Source of the DNA: Paracoccus seriniphilus
GTDB lineage: Bacteria; Pseudomonadota; Alphaproteobacteria; Rhodobacterales; Rhodobacteraceae
DNA: 64,000 bases
Reading direction: 5' to 3'
Assembly (NCBI RefSeq): GCF_028553745.1
Contig: NZ_CP067129.1
Span: 1,780,501 to 1,844,500 of the forward strand
The notes under the pieces are model-generated. The model saw only the letters and a list, made by a program, of their open reading frames with translations, ran no database searches and had not been told where the DNA came from. Made by a program: the position numbers and the translations under genes. Positions 8,564 through 17,029 of this stretch are shown here, piece after piece (position 1 is the stretch's first letter; the number at the start of each line of letters is the position of its first letter).

Positions 8564-9595
8564 ATGAAAAAAAATGCTTCCAAGGCCGATATCGTTTCCG
8601 TTGCCAAGCTTGCCGGGGTTTCTCCGGCGACCGTATCCCGGGCGATAAACCATCCGGAAATGGTCAATCCCAAGACCCGAAAACGAATCGACACGGCGAT
8701 CCGCAACTCGGGCTACATCAGGAACCGCGCCGCACAGGCCATGCATGGAAAACGCAGCGCCACGATCGGCCTTGTGGTGCCCACCGTCAATTACGCCATC
8801 TTCGCCGACGTCGTGCAGTCCTTCAATGACGAGGTCAGCGCACATGGCTTTACCCTGCTGCTTGCATCGCATGGCTATGATCTGTCGCTGGAATACAATG
8901 TCATCAGGAAACTGCTGGAACACAGGGTCGATGGCGTGGCCCTGATCGGGCTTGATCACAGCCCGGACAGCCTCTTGCTTCTGAAGAAACAACAGGTGCC
9001 GTCACTGGCAATCTGGAATTATTCGCCCAAGTCGGAATTATCCTGCATCGGCGTCGACAATGCCGAGGCCGGTCGTTGCGCGGCCGAACATCTGCTGGTT
9101 CTGGGACATCGCCGGGTCGGTCTGGTCTTTCCCCCGACAGCGGAAAATGACCGCGCGCGCACGCGACTGGACGCGGCCCGCAGTACGCTGGCGTCAGCAG
9201 GTGTGGAAATTGCCGAGGAATGGTGCGCAGAAACGCTTTACAGCCTGTCGCAATCCAAAAGCGTATGCACCGGGATCCTCGGCCGCGCCAGCCAGCCGAC
9301 GGCCCTGCTTTGTGGCAATGACATCATCGCACAGGGGGCCGTCTATGCGGCACTCAGACTGGGCATTTCGGTCCCGCGCGACCTGTCGATCATCGGCATC
9401 GGCGATTTTCCCGGCTCAGCCGACATGGAGCCGACCTTGACCACCGTCCGCATCCCCGCCAGACGGATCGGAGCGGCAGCGGCACGCCATATGGTCACGG
9501 CGATCTCGCATGGGGATCCGCAAGCCGTCACGCGGATGCAGCTGGATGTCGAACTGATGATGCGCGCCACAACCGCGCCGCCAAGACAGCCCTGA
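8564..9595 (+). CDS. LacI-family transcriptional regulator of the sulfonate-type operon
   Basis: Regulator of 343 residues, typical of the LacI/GalR family. The N-terminal helix-turn-helix is explicit: VAKLAGVSPATVSRAINHP, followed by the hinge segment RNRAAQAMHGKRSATIGLVV and a periplasmic-binding-protein-like ligand domain (HRRVGLVFP ... TALLCGNDIIAQGAV ... LSIIGIGDFPG). It diverges from the sauS-sauT-tct-soeA-like genes, so the ligand is probably their substrate or a CoA or aldehyde intermediate. A short AGGA lies about 12 bases before the ATG. The gene ends 64 bases from the converging 2-hydroxyacid dehydrogenase gene, which marks the end of this locus. Confidence 0.92.
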   Translation: MKKNASKADIVSVAKLAGVSPATVSRAINHPEMVNPKTRKRIDTAIRNSGYIRNRAAQAMHGKRSATIGLVVPTVNYAIFADVVQSFNDEVSAHGFTLLLASHGYDLSLEYNVIRKLLEHRVDGVALIGLDHSPDSLLLLKKQQVPSLAIWNYSPKSELSCIGVDNAEAGRCAAEHLLVLGHRRVGLVFPPTAENDRARTRLDAARSTLASAGVEIAEEWCAETLYSLSQSKSVCTGILGRASQPTALLCGNDIIAQGAVYAALRLGISVPRDLSIIGIGDFPGSADMEPTLTTVRIPARRIGAAAARHMVTAISHGDPQAVTRMQLDVELMMRATTAPPRQP

Positions 9596-9659
9596 CGCAG
9601 CACTCGCGACCCGTGCATTCGACATCACGGCAGGGCTGCCCGAGGGCGCCGTCCCCGGC

Positions 9660-10574
9660 TCAATATCCTTTCTGCCGATCCACGCGCCACAGCAGGTCCC
9701 TGCCCTGCCGCAGTCTTGTCAGGTTCTGCGCAACATTGGCCGCAGCGGTTCCCGCATCAGTGCGCCCGGCGACATGGGGGGTGATCAGGCAGTTGGGAAA
9801 GCCCCAGATTTCGCTGTCCTCGGGCAAGGGTTCCCTGTCGAAGACATCGATGACGGCGACGCCAAGCTGCCCCGTCCGCAGTGCATCCCCCAGATCCCGA
9901 AATACGCATTGCGCGCCGCGACCGGCATGCACCAATGCCGCTCCCGGCTTCATCCGGTCAAAGAACGCGCCGGAAAGCAGACCATGCGTTTGCGGGGTCA
10001 GCGGCAAAAGGCAGACGACGATATCCGCAGTCGGCAACAGCGAAAGATAGCCCGCCTCTCCGCCTGCACAGGCAATGCCGGGGATGTCACGCCCACTGCG
10101 GGACCAGCCTGATACCCGGCACCCCAGCGCGCAAAGCGCCCGTGCGGTCGCCTGACCAATCTCTCCCAGTCCGAGAATCGCGATCTCTGAATTTGCCAAG
10201 GACCGTGGGGGATCGGGCTGCCATAGTCTCTGTCCCTGCCGGGTGGCATAGACCGGAAACCTCCGCAGACATGCCAGACAGGCCGCCAGCACATAGTCCA
10301 CGACATATTGCGTGTTGTTGCCGTCCACCATCTTGATCAGATCGACATGTCCGGGCAGTGTCGAGAACTGATCGACCCCGGCAGACACGGAAAACACGAC
10401 CCTGAGATTGGGAAACCGCGCCCAGTCATCGACCGGTTGCCAGGTAAAGATGTAGTGGATGTCCCGGGCGTCATACCCCTCGTCCGACCTTACCAGCCGG
10501 ACCGGAAAATCGCGAAACGCCTTTTCAAAGGCCTCGATCCGTTCAGGGTCTGTCACATTCAGCAAGAGCGCCAT
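9660..10574 (-). CDS. D-2-hydroxyacid dehydrogenase (glyoxylate/hydroxypyruvate reductase A-like)
   Basis: NAD(P)H-dependent 2-ketoacid reductase of 304 residues, probably cytoplasmic. The Rossmann motif AILGLGEIGQATARAL is in the middle, and the catalytic triad is visible as Arg in HAGRGAQC, Glu in DVFDREPLPE and His in ITPHVAGRT. The overall length and the divergent N-terminal domain fit the GhrA branch. It is the last gene of a long minus-strand series, one base after an FAD oxidase gene. It may reduce the 2-oxoacid produced when the oxidases deaminate or cleave an amino acid-like substrate. The exact substrate cannot be read from sequence. Confidence 0.88.
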   Translation of the reverse strand: MALLLNVTDPERIEAFEKAFRDFPVRLVRSDEGYDARDIHYIFTWQPVDDWARFPNLRVVFSVSAGVDQFSTLPGHVDLIKMVDGNNTQYVVDYVLAACLACLRRFPVYATRQGQRLWQPDPPRSLANSEIAILGLGEIGQATARALCALGCRVSGWSRSGRDIPGIACAGGEAGYLSLLPTADIVVCLLPLTPQTHGLLSGAFFDRMKPGAALVHAGRGAQCVFRDLGDALRTGQLGVAVIDVFDREPLPEDSEIWGFPNCLITPHVAGRTDAGTAAANVAQNLTRLRQGRDLLWRVDRQKGY

Positions 10575-10575
10575 G

Positions 10576-11937
10576 TCAGGCCTTGGCTCCCTGAATGATG
10601 TTCTTCATGGGCGTGATCCGCGATCCATCAGAAAAACGGTGCAACCGGAAGGCCGACGGATCGAGACAAGGCGCTTGGCCCGAGATCAGCTCTGCCGCAA
10701 GCCGCCCCGCCCCTGTTCCAAGACCGAATCCATGACCCGAGAACCCAGAGCAGACATATAGTCCAGGCAGGCCGTTCCTGACCCCCTCGGTCGCCGAAAT
10801 CACCGGAATAACATCCGGCAGGACGTCCATGTATCCTGCCCACCGCTGCGCAACTCTGGCATTCTTGAACGGCGCATGGGCGGCTTTCACCGCGGCCAAT
10901 GCACTGTCCAGAATCCTGTCGTCCGGTTCAGGGTCGAGAATACGCATCCTTTCGAACGGGCTGATATCCGTCGCTTTCCAGCGCCGCGGCGTGCGAAGGG
11001 CGTCGAGAAAGGCCGGGCCGATGCCCAGACCTATGCTGCGCCATTCATTTCTCAGCGTCGGCAGGAATCTGGTCAGCAGCCGAAAGCTGTCCGGCGTCAG
11101 CTGATAGCGGCCTGGTGTGGCCGAGGCGATCGTATAGCCACCATCGGCACGTTTGCGCATGGCGAAATCGGGATGTTTCAGCGTGCCCTCGGGGCCGTTC
11201 GCCAACGGCTCGATGCGCAGGACGCTGCCCTTGGTCTGCAGTTGAGGAAGATCAATGCCCAGGTTTCCCAGGAACAGCCGTGACCAGACCCCGGCGGCCA
11301 CCAGCGCGGCATCACAGGCAATACGCCCCTTTTCCGTGATCACGGCGCAGACCCTGCCTGCTGCGGTTTCCACGCTGCGAACAGCGCATTCCTGATGAAT
11401 GCTGCCGCCCTTTTCCTGCACCGCCCGTGCAATGGCCGGGGCCGCCTTCTGCGGCTCGGCACGCCCGTCATGCGGGTTGTGAAGCGCCCCCCTGATATCC
11501 GAAGTCAGACCGGGAAATGCCTGCAGAACCTCGTCACGAGTCAGCATGCGCGCGGGAACCTGAAATGATTGCAGGGCATCCACCGCATGACGTTCGGCCT
11601 CAAGGGCGGATTCGCTGTTGACCACATAGGTCGAGCCACATTGCCGATAGCCGGTCTGCTGCCCCGTGCGCCGATCCATGTCCTGCCACAGACGCACGGA
11701 TTCCAGCATCAATGGCATTTCGCGAGGGTCACGATGTGTCAGTCGCACCCAGCCCCAGTTGCGGCTGGATTGCTCGGCCCCAATCCGGCCCTTCTCGCAG
11801 ATCGCCACGCTCTTGCCCTGTTCGAGCAGTTCCAGCGCCGCGCAAACCCCTGCAATCCCGCCACCGATGATGACGACATCGACCTGCCGTGGAAGCTCGG
11901 CATTGCTTTCGACCGGATCAGGTTTCGGTCCCGGCAT
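10576..11937 (-). CDS. FAD-dependent oxidoreductase, DAO family (paralogue A)
   Basis: Flavoprotein of 453 residues with the N-terminal dinucleotide site VVIIGGGIAGVCAALELLEQ and the C-terminal FAD-closing segment CSGFSGHGFGLGTGAGRLA, a D-amino-acid-oxidase/glycine-oxidase fold (pfam DAO). Shared landmarks with the gene at 17030-18361 are SSRNWGWVR, RDPRE, DGRAEPQKAAPAIA and QRWAG, so the two are clear paralogues. The start at 11937 (MPGPKPDP) follows AGGAG with 7 bases of spacing. It lies in an operon with a dipeptide-type ABC transporter, so oxidation of an imported amine, imino acid or N-substituted amino acid is likely. The product specificity is unknown. Confidence 0.85.
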   Translation of the reverse strand: MPGPKPDPVESNAELPRQVDVVIIGGGIAGVCAALELLEQGKSVAICEKGRIGAEQSSRNWGWVRLTHRDPREMPLMLESVRLWQDMDRRTGQQTGYRQCGSTYVVNSESALEAERHAVDALQSFQVPARMLTRDEVLQAFPGLTSDIRGALHNPHDGRAEPQKAAPAIARAVQEKGGSIHQECAVRSVETAAGRVCAVITEKGRIACDAALVAAGVWSRLFLGNLGIDLPQLQTKGSVLRIEPLANGPEGTLKHPDFAMRKRADGGYTIASATPGRYQLTPDSFRLLTRFLPTLRNEWRSIGLGIGPAFLDALRTPRRWKATDISPFERMRILDPEPDDRILDSALAAVKAAHAPFKNARVAQRWAGYMDVLPDVIPVISATEGVRNGLPGLYVCSGFSGHGFGLGTGAGRLAAELISGQAPCLDPSAFRLHRFSDGSRITPMKNIIQGAKA

Positions 11938-11981
11938 CTTCGTTCTCCTGTTGCTGTGCAAATCCGGTGCCGGATGTGGCC

Positions 11982-13304
11982 CTAGGCATAGGGCGGCAAT
12001 TCAGCCCGCTGTCTTTTCGCACGTATGTTGTCGCGCAGCCGATAGCTGCGCAGTGCAAGTTTCGGAGCAATGCTCATATAGAGGGGTTGCCGGCTCAGGG
12101 GCTCGATCCTCAGGTCCAGATCTTTCTCTGCCACGCCCATGGCCCAATCGGACAGGATGCCACCAATCATCGACCCGGTGGGCACGCCGCGTCCCGACAG
12201 GCCGGTCATTGCCACCACGCCGGGCGCCAGGGCGTAAAGGCGCGGCACAGTGCGCCGCTGCATGTCCAGATCACCATACCAGAAAAATTCCCAATGCGGC
12301 TCTTCGCGCAATTCGGGGTGCAGCCATTTCAGACGTTCAGACAGGATCTTGCGCGTCAGCTCTGGGTCACGCCCGCGCGGGCCCATGGGAAACATCGAGG
12401 CGACGATGCGGTTTTCGCGATTGTACTTGTAGACATAGATATCGCCGCGTCCGTCCTGAATGGTCGTGCGCCCCGGCAGGACGACAGCCTGCGAAGCCGC
12501 CGAGAAGGGCTGGGTCGCGGCCACGAAGACCCGCATGATCCGAAAGGTCCGGTCCAGCTTTGGCCATCCCGCAACCGTATAGGCCCCGGTCGTGTAGATC
12601 ACCTTTTCGGCACGCACCGAACCGCGCGGGGTTTTGACCACCCATGCCTGCCCGTCACGATCACAGCCCGTGACTGTCGTGCCGGTGAATATCCGGCCAC
12701 CCTCTTCCATGACCGCCCGTCCAAGACCGCGCGCATAACCAAGCGCGTTCAGCCCCCCAGCCTCTTCATGCAGCCAGCCGCCGAAAAAGCGCGACGAGCC
12801 GGTGACCGCCCGAACCTCGTCACGATCAAGCAGGCGCGTGCGCGCGCCCACGGCGTTATAGCTTTTCATGTGGTTGCGCAGGGTGTCGACATGCGAGGGA
12901 TACAAGGCCCCCTGAACATAGCCGTTCTGTTCCCATTCACAGTCGATCCCATAGCGCGCGATCATCTCGCCCACCTTGTCATTGGCACGGGTCTGGCGCC
13001 GGATCAGGCGTTCCGCCCAGGGCGCCCCCAGATGTGCGCGAAGTTCATCGAGACTGAAATGCGTGAATGTCGGCGTGCAATGGCCCGCGTTGCGTCCGGA
13101 TCCGCCAAAGCCGATCAATTCGCGTTCCAGCACCGCGACCGAAACGCCCTGCCGGGCCAGTTCCAGCGCCGTGGTCAGGCCCGAATAACCCGCCCCGACA
13201 ACGCAGACATCGGCCTTGATCTCTTCCTCAAGAGGCCGGGTTTGCGGCGCAGCAGGTGCGGTCGCATACCAAAGCGTATCCGTGAACCTCGAGAATTTCT
13301 GCAT
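11982..13304 (-). CDS. FAD-dependent oxidoreductase, DAO family (PuuB/GlpD-like branch)
   Basis: Flavoprotein of 440 residues. FAD-binding motif ADVCVVGAGYSGLTTALELA near residue 30, then LIGFGGSGRNAGH, which is characteristic of gamma-glutamylputrescine oxidase-like members, and the C-terminal TGLSGRGVPTGSMIGG. It differs from the two NWGWVR-type oxidases of this cluster. The start at 13304 (MQKFSRFTD) lies 11 bases after the upstream permease gene and follows a GGGGG run; the longer frame would overlap the permease. The role is probably oxidative deamination or dealkylation of the substrate brought in by the neighbouring ABC transporter. Confidence 0.85.
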   Translation of the reverse strand: MQKFSRFTDTLWYATAPAAPQTRPLEEEIKADVCVVGAGYSGLTTALELARQGVSVAVLERELIGFGGSGRNAGHCTPTFTHFSLDELRAHLGAPWAERLIRRQTRANDKVGEMIARYGIDCEWEQNGYVQGALYPSHVDTLRNHMKSYNAVGARTRLLDRDEVRAVTGSSRFFGGWLHEEAGGLNALGYARGLGRAVMEEGGRIFTGTTVTGCDRDGQAWVVKTPRGSVRAEKVIYTTGAYTVAGWPKLDRTFRIMRVFVAATQPFSAASQAVVLPGRTTIQDGRGDIYVYKYNRENRIVASMFPMGPRGRDPELTRKILSERLKWLHPELREEPHWEFFWYGDLDMQRRTVPRLYALAPGVVAMTGLSGRGVPTGSMIGGILSDWAMGVAEKDLDLRIEPLSRQPLYMSIAPKLALRSYRLRDNIRAKRQRAELPPYA

Positions 13305-13315
13305 CAGACCGCCCC

Positions 13316-14191
13316 CTATTGATGGTCGCTGCGGCTGTCGAACGCATCGCGCAGACCGTCGCCGATGAAATTGAACCCGGCCACGGCAATGGTGATGGTC
13401 ACCCCGGGCACGATCGCCAACCATGGGGCCGAGGCAAGATATTGCTGCGCCCCATTCAACATGTTGCCCCAGCTGGGCAGCGGCGGCTGGATGCCGTAGC
13501 CCAGAAAGGAAATATAGGCTTCCAGCAGGATCGCGCGGGCCACCGTCAGGGTCGCTGCGACGATGATCGGGCCGATGGCATTGGGCAACAGCTCACGAAA
13601 CATGATCCAGCGATTGGACAGCCCCAGCATATGTGCGGCCTGAACGAAATCCTGGTTGCGCAGCGATTTCACCTCGGCTTCGACGATCCGCGCGACCTCC
13701 ATCCAGGAGGTGGCCGAAATGATCAGCGCAATCATCACCGGTCCGGGCTGAATGAAGGCCGCCAAAGCCAGAAGCAGAAACACCGAGGGAAAGGATAGAA
13801 AGGCGTCCACAATCCGCATCAGCACGGCTGAAACACGCCCCCCGTAATATCCCGAAACCACCCCGACGACAGAGCCGATACTGGTGGCAATCACCATCAC
13901 CGCAAACCCCACCGCCATGGAAATCTGCCCCGCATGGAACAGCCGCGCGGCAATGTCGCGCCCCAGGGGGTCGGTGCCAAGGATATGCCCGCCCGTTCCC
14001 GGCGGCGCAAAGCGCGAAAGCAGGTCTATGTAGAGTTCGTCATAGGGCAGGAGATAGGGGCCGATGAAACAGGCGGCCGTAAGGCTCAGCACCATCAACA
14101 GACCGATCAGGGCCAGCCGGTGCCCCAGAAAGCGGCGCAGGGCGCGGGACTTGATGAAGGGCCGTTTGCTGTATGTCACGGTTGTCGTCAT
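13316..14191 (-). CDS. Dipeptide/oligopeptide-type ABC transporter permease (DppC-like)
   Basis: Inner-membrane permease of about 291 residues with the N-terminal cytoplasmic segment and first TM typical of DppC (LIGLLMVLSLTAACFIGPYL), the GTDPLGRDIAARLFHAGQIS motif, and the EAA loop EAYISFLGYGIQPPLPSWGNML near the C-terminus. About six membrane segments are present. The start at 14191 (MTTTVTYSK) follows AAGGA; an upstream in-frame TTG would overlap dppB. It pairs with the DppB-like gene (stop and start overlap region 14191-14205), the SBP at 15262-16923 and the fused ATPase at 19835-21460. Confidence 0.92.
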   Translation of the reverse strand: MTTTVTYSKRPFIKSRALRRFLGHRLALIGLLMVLSLTAACFIGPYLLPYDELYIDLLSRFAPPGTGGHILGTDPLGRDIAARLFHAGQISMAVGFAVMVIATSIGSVVGVVSGYYGGRVSAVLMRIVDAFLSFPSVFLLLALAAFIQPGPVMIALIISATSWMEVARIVEAEVKSLRNQDFVQAAHMLGLSNRWIMFRELLPNAIGPIIVAATLTVARAILLEAYISFLGYGIQPPLPSWGNMLNGAQQYLASAPWLAIVPGVTITIAVAGFNFIGDGLRDAFDSRSDHQ

Positions 14192-14204
14192 GGCGATATG
14201 TCCT

Positions 14205-15155
14205 TCACTCAAGGCGGATGCGCGGATCGATCAGCGCGACGCCAAGATCCGCGATGAGATTGCCGATCAGGACCAGCATGGCCGAGGCCATCAGCAGCCC
14301 CATCACCACCGGATAATCCGAATATCCAAGGCTATCGAGGAACAGCCGCCCCATGCCGGGCCAGGTGAACACCGTCTCGGTCACCAATGCACCGCCCAGA
14401 ACCATCGGCAGTTGCAGACCGGCCAGGGTGATCATCGGAACCAGCGAGTTGCCGACGACATGTTTCAGCAGCACCCGGCGCCGGGTCAGCCCCTTGGCCT
14501 TGGCGGTGCGCACGAAATCCTGATTGACCACATTGAGTGTCGAGGTGCGCATGTAGCGGCTCCAGATCGCCACATCGACAAGGGCCAGCACCGACGCGGG
14601 CAGGATCAGATGTCGCAGATAGTCGATCACCGATCCATCCCCGACCGTGTACATGTTCCCTGCGGGCAACCATCCAAGGTTGAGCGAAAAGACATAGATC
14701 GCAATGAGACCGAACCAGAATGTCGGGATGGACAGCGCCACCATGGCCAGAACCGTCATGCTGTAATCAAAGGCGCTGCCACGTCGCAGGGCGCTGCATA
14801 TGCCGATGGAACTGCCAAGGGTGACCGACATCACGGTGGCCGAACCCATCAGCAGCAGCGTCGCGAAAAGATGACTGCCGATCACATGCAGGACCGACTG
14901 TCCGTCGCGATAGGAGGTTCCCCAGTCGCCGACCACAAGATGCCGCAGCCAGTCGAAATATTGCACCCAAACCGGTCGATCGAGCCCCATCTGAGAGGCG
15001 ATCTTGTCAATCTGCTCTTGCGTCATGCCCGGACTCAGCGCGAATTGCGACAGCGGGCCGCCGGGGGCAAGGGTCAGCACTGCAAAACCGATGAAGGACA
15101 CGATCAACAGCAGGATGAGGCTCTGGCCGAGCCGGGACAGAGTATAGCGAAACAT
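14205..15155 (-). CDS. Dipeptide/oligopeptide-type ABC transporter permease (DppB-like)
   Basis: Inner-membrane permease of 316 residues, typical DppB length. It begins MFRYTLSRLGQSLILLLIVS, contains the periplasmic GLDRPVWVQYFDWLRHLVVGDWG region and ends with the conserved EAA-type segment VTETVFTWPGMGRLFLDSLGYSD and DPRIRL. Six membrane segments can be traced. It lies 106 bases downstream of the solute-binding protein gene and directly upstream of the DppC-like gene. It is not specific enough to name a substrate. Confidence 0.92.
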   Translation of the reverse strand: MFRYTLSRLGQSLILLLIVSFIGFAVLTLAPGGPLSQFALSPGMTQEQIDKIASQMGLDRPVWVQYFDWLRHLVVGDWGTSYRDGQSVLHVIGSHLFATLLLMGSATVMSVTLGSSIGICSALRRGSAFDYSMTVLAMVALSIPTFWFGLIAIYVFSLNLGWLPAGNMYTVGDGSVIDYLRHLILPASVLALVDVAIWSRYMRTSTLNVVNQDFVRTAKAKGLTRRRVLLKHVVGNSLVPMITLAGLQLPMVLGGALVTETVFTWPGMGRLFLDSLGYSDYPVVMGLLMASAMLVLIGNLIADLGVALIDPRIRLE

Positions 15156-15261
15156 GGCGAACGTCCTCTGAATGAGTCGTATTCCGGGCTGGTCGGCCGC
15201 ATGAAGACAGCCGACGCTGACGCGCAGCAGCGCCGCGCGTCAAAGGCACAAGGAAACTGCC

Positions 15262-16923
15262 TCAGCTGCGCGCCCAGTCGCGCACATTCCAGGTGTCGAT
15301 GCGGTTGTTGATATTCGGGACCGGGCCGGTGACATCATCCTTCCAACCCTTGATCAACGCGTATTGGAACATCGGCAGGAAGGGCAGGTCTTCACGGATC
15401 ACGGCCTGCATCTCCTCATAGATCGCCTTGCGTTCCTCGGGCACAAAATTCCTGGCACCGGTTACCAGCAATTCGTCCACCTTGGGGTTCTGATAGGCGA
15501 AGGTGTTCTGCCCCGAGCCACCCAGGGCCGGCGACATGCTGGACAGAAAGTAATCCGACGCATCGGGGTCTGCGCCAGCAAGGACATTCAGGCCGACAAC
15601 CACCGAGTCGAACTCGGAATTCATCCAATAGTCGCCCCACATGACGGCAGGCGGCAGATTCTTGATCGTCATCTCGACTCCGATCAACGCAAATGTCTGC
15701 TGAATGAATTGCTGCGCCTGTTCGCGCAGATGGTTGCCCGCCGTGGTCGAATTGGAAAAGGACAGGCGCACGCCATCCTTTTCGCGAATGCCATCGCTGC
15801 CTTTCGCCCAGCCTGCCTCATCCAGCAGCGCGTTGGCCTTTTCGATGCTGAACTCATGCCTGGGCAGCGTCTCATTGTAGTAATAGGACTGGCGCGGCAT
15901 GTAGGTTTCGGTGGGCGTGGGCACACCATAATACAAAGCGTCGATGATCGAACCCTTGTCGATCGCCATGTAGAGCGCCTGGCGCACGGCCTTGTCCTGG
16001 AACTGCGGGCGCGTCATGTTCAGCCCGATGCTTTCGAATGTCGCCGCCCCGACAACCTCGACGACCTTGCCTGGCAGCTTCTCGGCCTCGCCCAGATGGT
16101 CGGGCGAGATGTATTGCAGGCCGATCACATCAATGTCGCCGGATTTGAACTGCGTGTACATCACGTTCAGATCGGGCACATACTTGATGATCAGCGTCTT
16201 CAGGAACGGCCCGTCCATGTGATAATCGGGATTGGCCTCAAGCTCGATATGATCGCCTGCCATGCGGTTCTTGAACCGGAAGGGGCCGGTGCCGATGGGC
16301 GCGGTATTCAGGATCGTGGCGTTCTTGTCCTCGACCCCGTCGAAGGCATGCTTGGGCACCATGTAGGTTGATGCCAGAATTGCCGTCATGGGCGCGAAGG
16401 ACTCGCTCATGGTCCATGTCAGTTCCGTGTCCGACACCACGGTAATGTCCTTGATGAACCTGTAACCGGTCGAACGGAAGGACCGGAAATCGGGATCCAT
16501 CGTCAGTTCCAGCGAGAATTTCACATCTTCAGCGGTAAATGGCGTGCCGTCATGCCATGTGACACCTTCCTTCAGCTTCAGCCGCCAGGAAAGACCATCC
16601 TCGGAAATGCCGCCATTTGCCACCGAGGGCACCTCGGCAGCAAGGACCGGGAAAAACTCGCCATCGGGATCGAAATCGAACAACGGGTCATAGACGGCGT
16701 AATAGACCCCTTCATCGACTTCGATATGCGGCATCAGGGGATTGAACACCGTCGGCTCTTGCGAAAATGCCAGAACCAGCTGACCGCTTGCATCGGCATT
16801 GGCCGCAAAGGCGCGATCACGCCCGATCATCATGGGGGTCATGAGACCCGCACCCGCGGCCCCCATCATCATCAAGGCCTGACGGCGATCAAGATGTGCG
16901 GATTTTTTGTTCCTGTCAGTCAT
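15262..16923 (-). CDS. ABC transporter substrate-binding protein, DppA/OppA family
   Basis: Periplasmic receptor of 553 residues (SBP_bac_5 family). The N-terminus HLDRRQALMMMGAAGAGLM contains two arginines before a hydrophobic stretch, so export may be through Tat. Family landmarks: EGVTWHDGTPFTAEDVKFS, TGPFRFKN, VRQALYMAIDKGSIIDAL and the LLDEAGW segment. It lies downstream of the NWGWVR-type oxidase gene and upstream of the two permease genes. The ligand could be a peptide, but many relatives bind opines, glutathione or other amino compounds, which fits the oxidases around it. Confidence 0.9.
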   Translation of the reverse strand: MTDRNKKSAHLDRRQALMMMGAAGAGLMTPMMIGRDRAFAANADASGQLVLAFSQEPTVFNPLMPHIEVDEGVYYAVYDPLFDFDPDGEFFPVLAAEVPSVANGGISEDGLSWRLKLKEGVTWHDGTPFTAEDVKFSLELTMDPDFRSFRSTGYRFIKDITVVSDTELTWTMSESFAPMTAILASTYMVPKHAFDGVEDKNATILNTAPIGTGPFRFKNRMAGDHIELEANPDYHMDGPFLKTLIIKYVPDLNVMYTQFKSGDIDVIGLQYISPDHLGEAEKLPGKVVEVVGAATFESIGLNMTRPQFQDKAVRQALYMAIDKGSIIDALYYGVPTPTETYMPRQSYYYNETLPRHEFSIEKANALLDEAGWAKGSDGIREKDGVRLSFSNSTTAGNHLREQAQQFIQQTFALIGVEMTIKNLPPAVMWGDYWMNSEFDSVVVGLNVLAGADPDASDYFLSSMSPALGGSGQNTFAYQNPKVDELLVTGARNFVPEERKAIYEEMQAVIREDLPFLPMFQYALIKGWKDDVTGPVPNINNRIDTWNVRDWARS

Positions 16924-17029
16924 CTCAGTTTCCCTGTTGTTGCGAGCGAAGGAAATTCCAGAACGGCGCGCGTCATGCGCCGCTCTTCAGGACCCGGCTC
17001 GCTCACGTGCCGCGCCCCCTGCGGAAGCA

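Noticed and set aside
9587-9638. CAGCCCTG/CAGGGCTG inverted repeat between the LacI gene and the 2-hydroxyacid dehydrogenase gene as a terminator
   Set aside because: The arms are 36 bases apart and no T-run follows.
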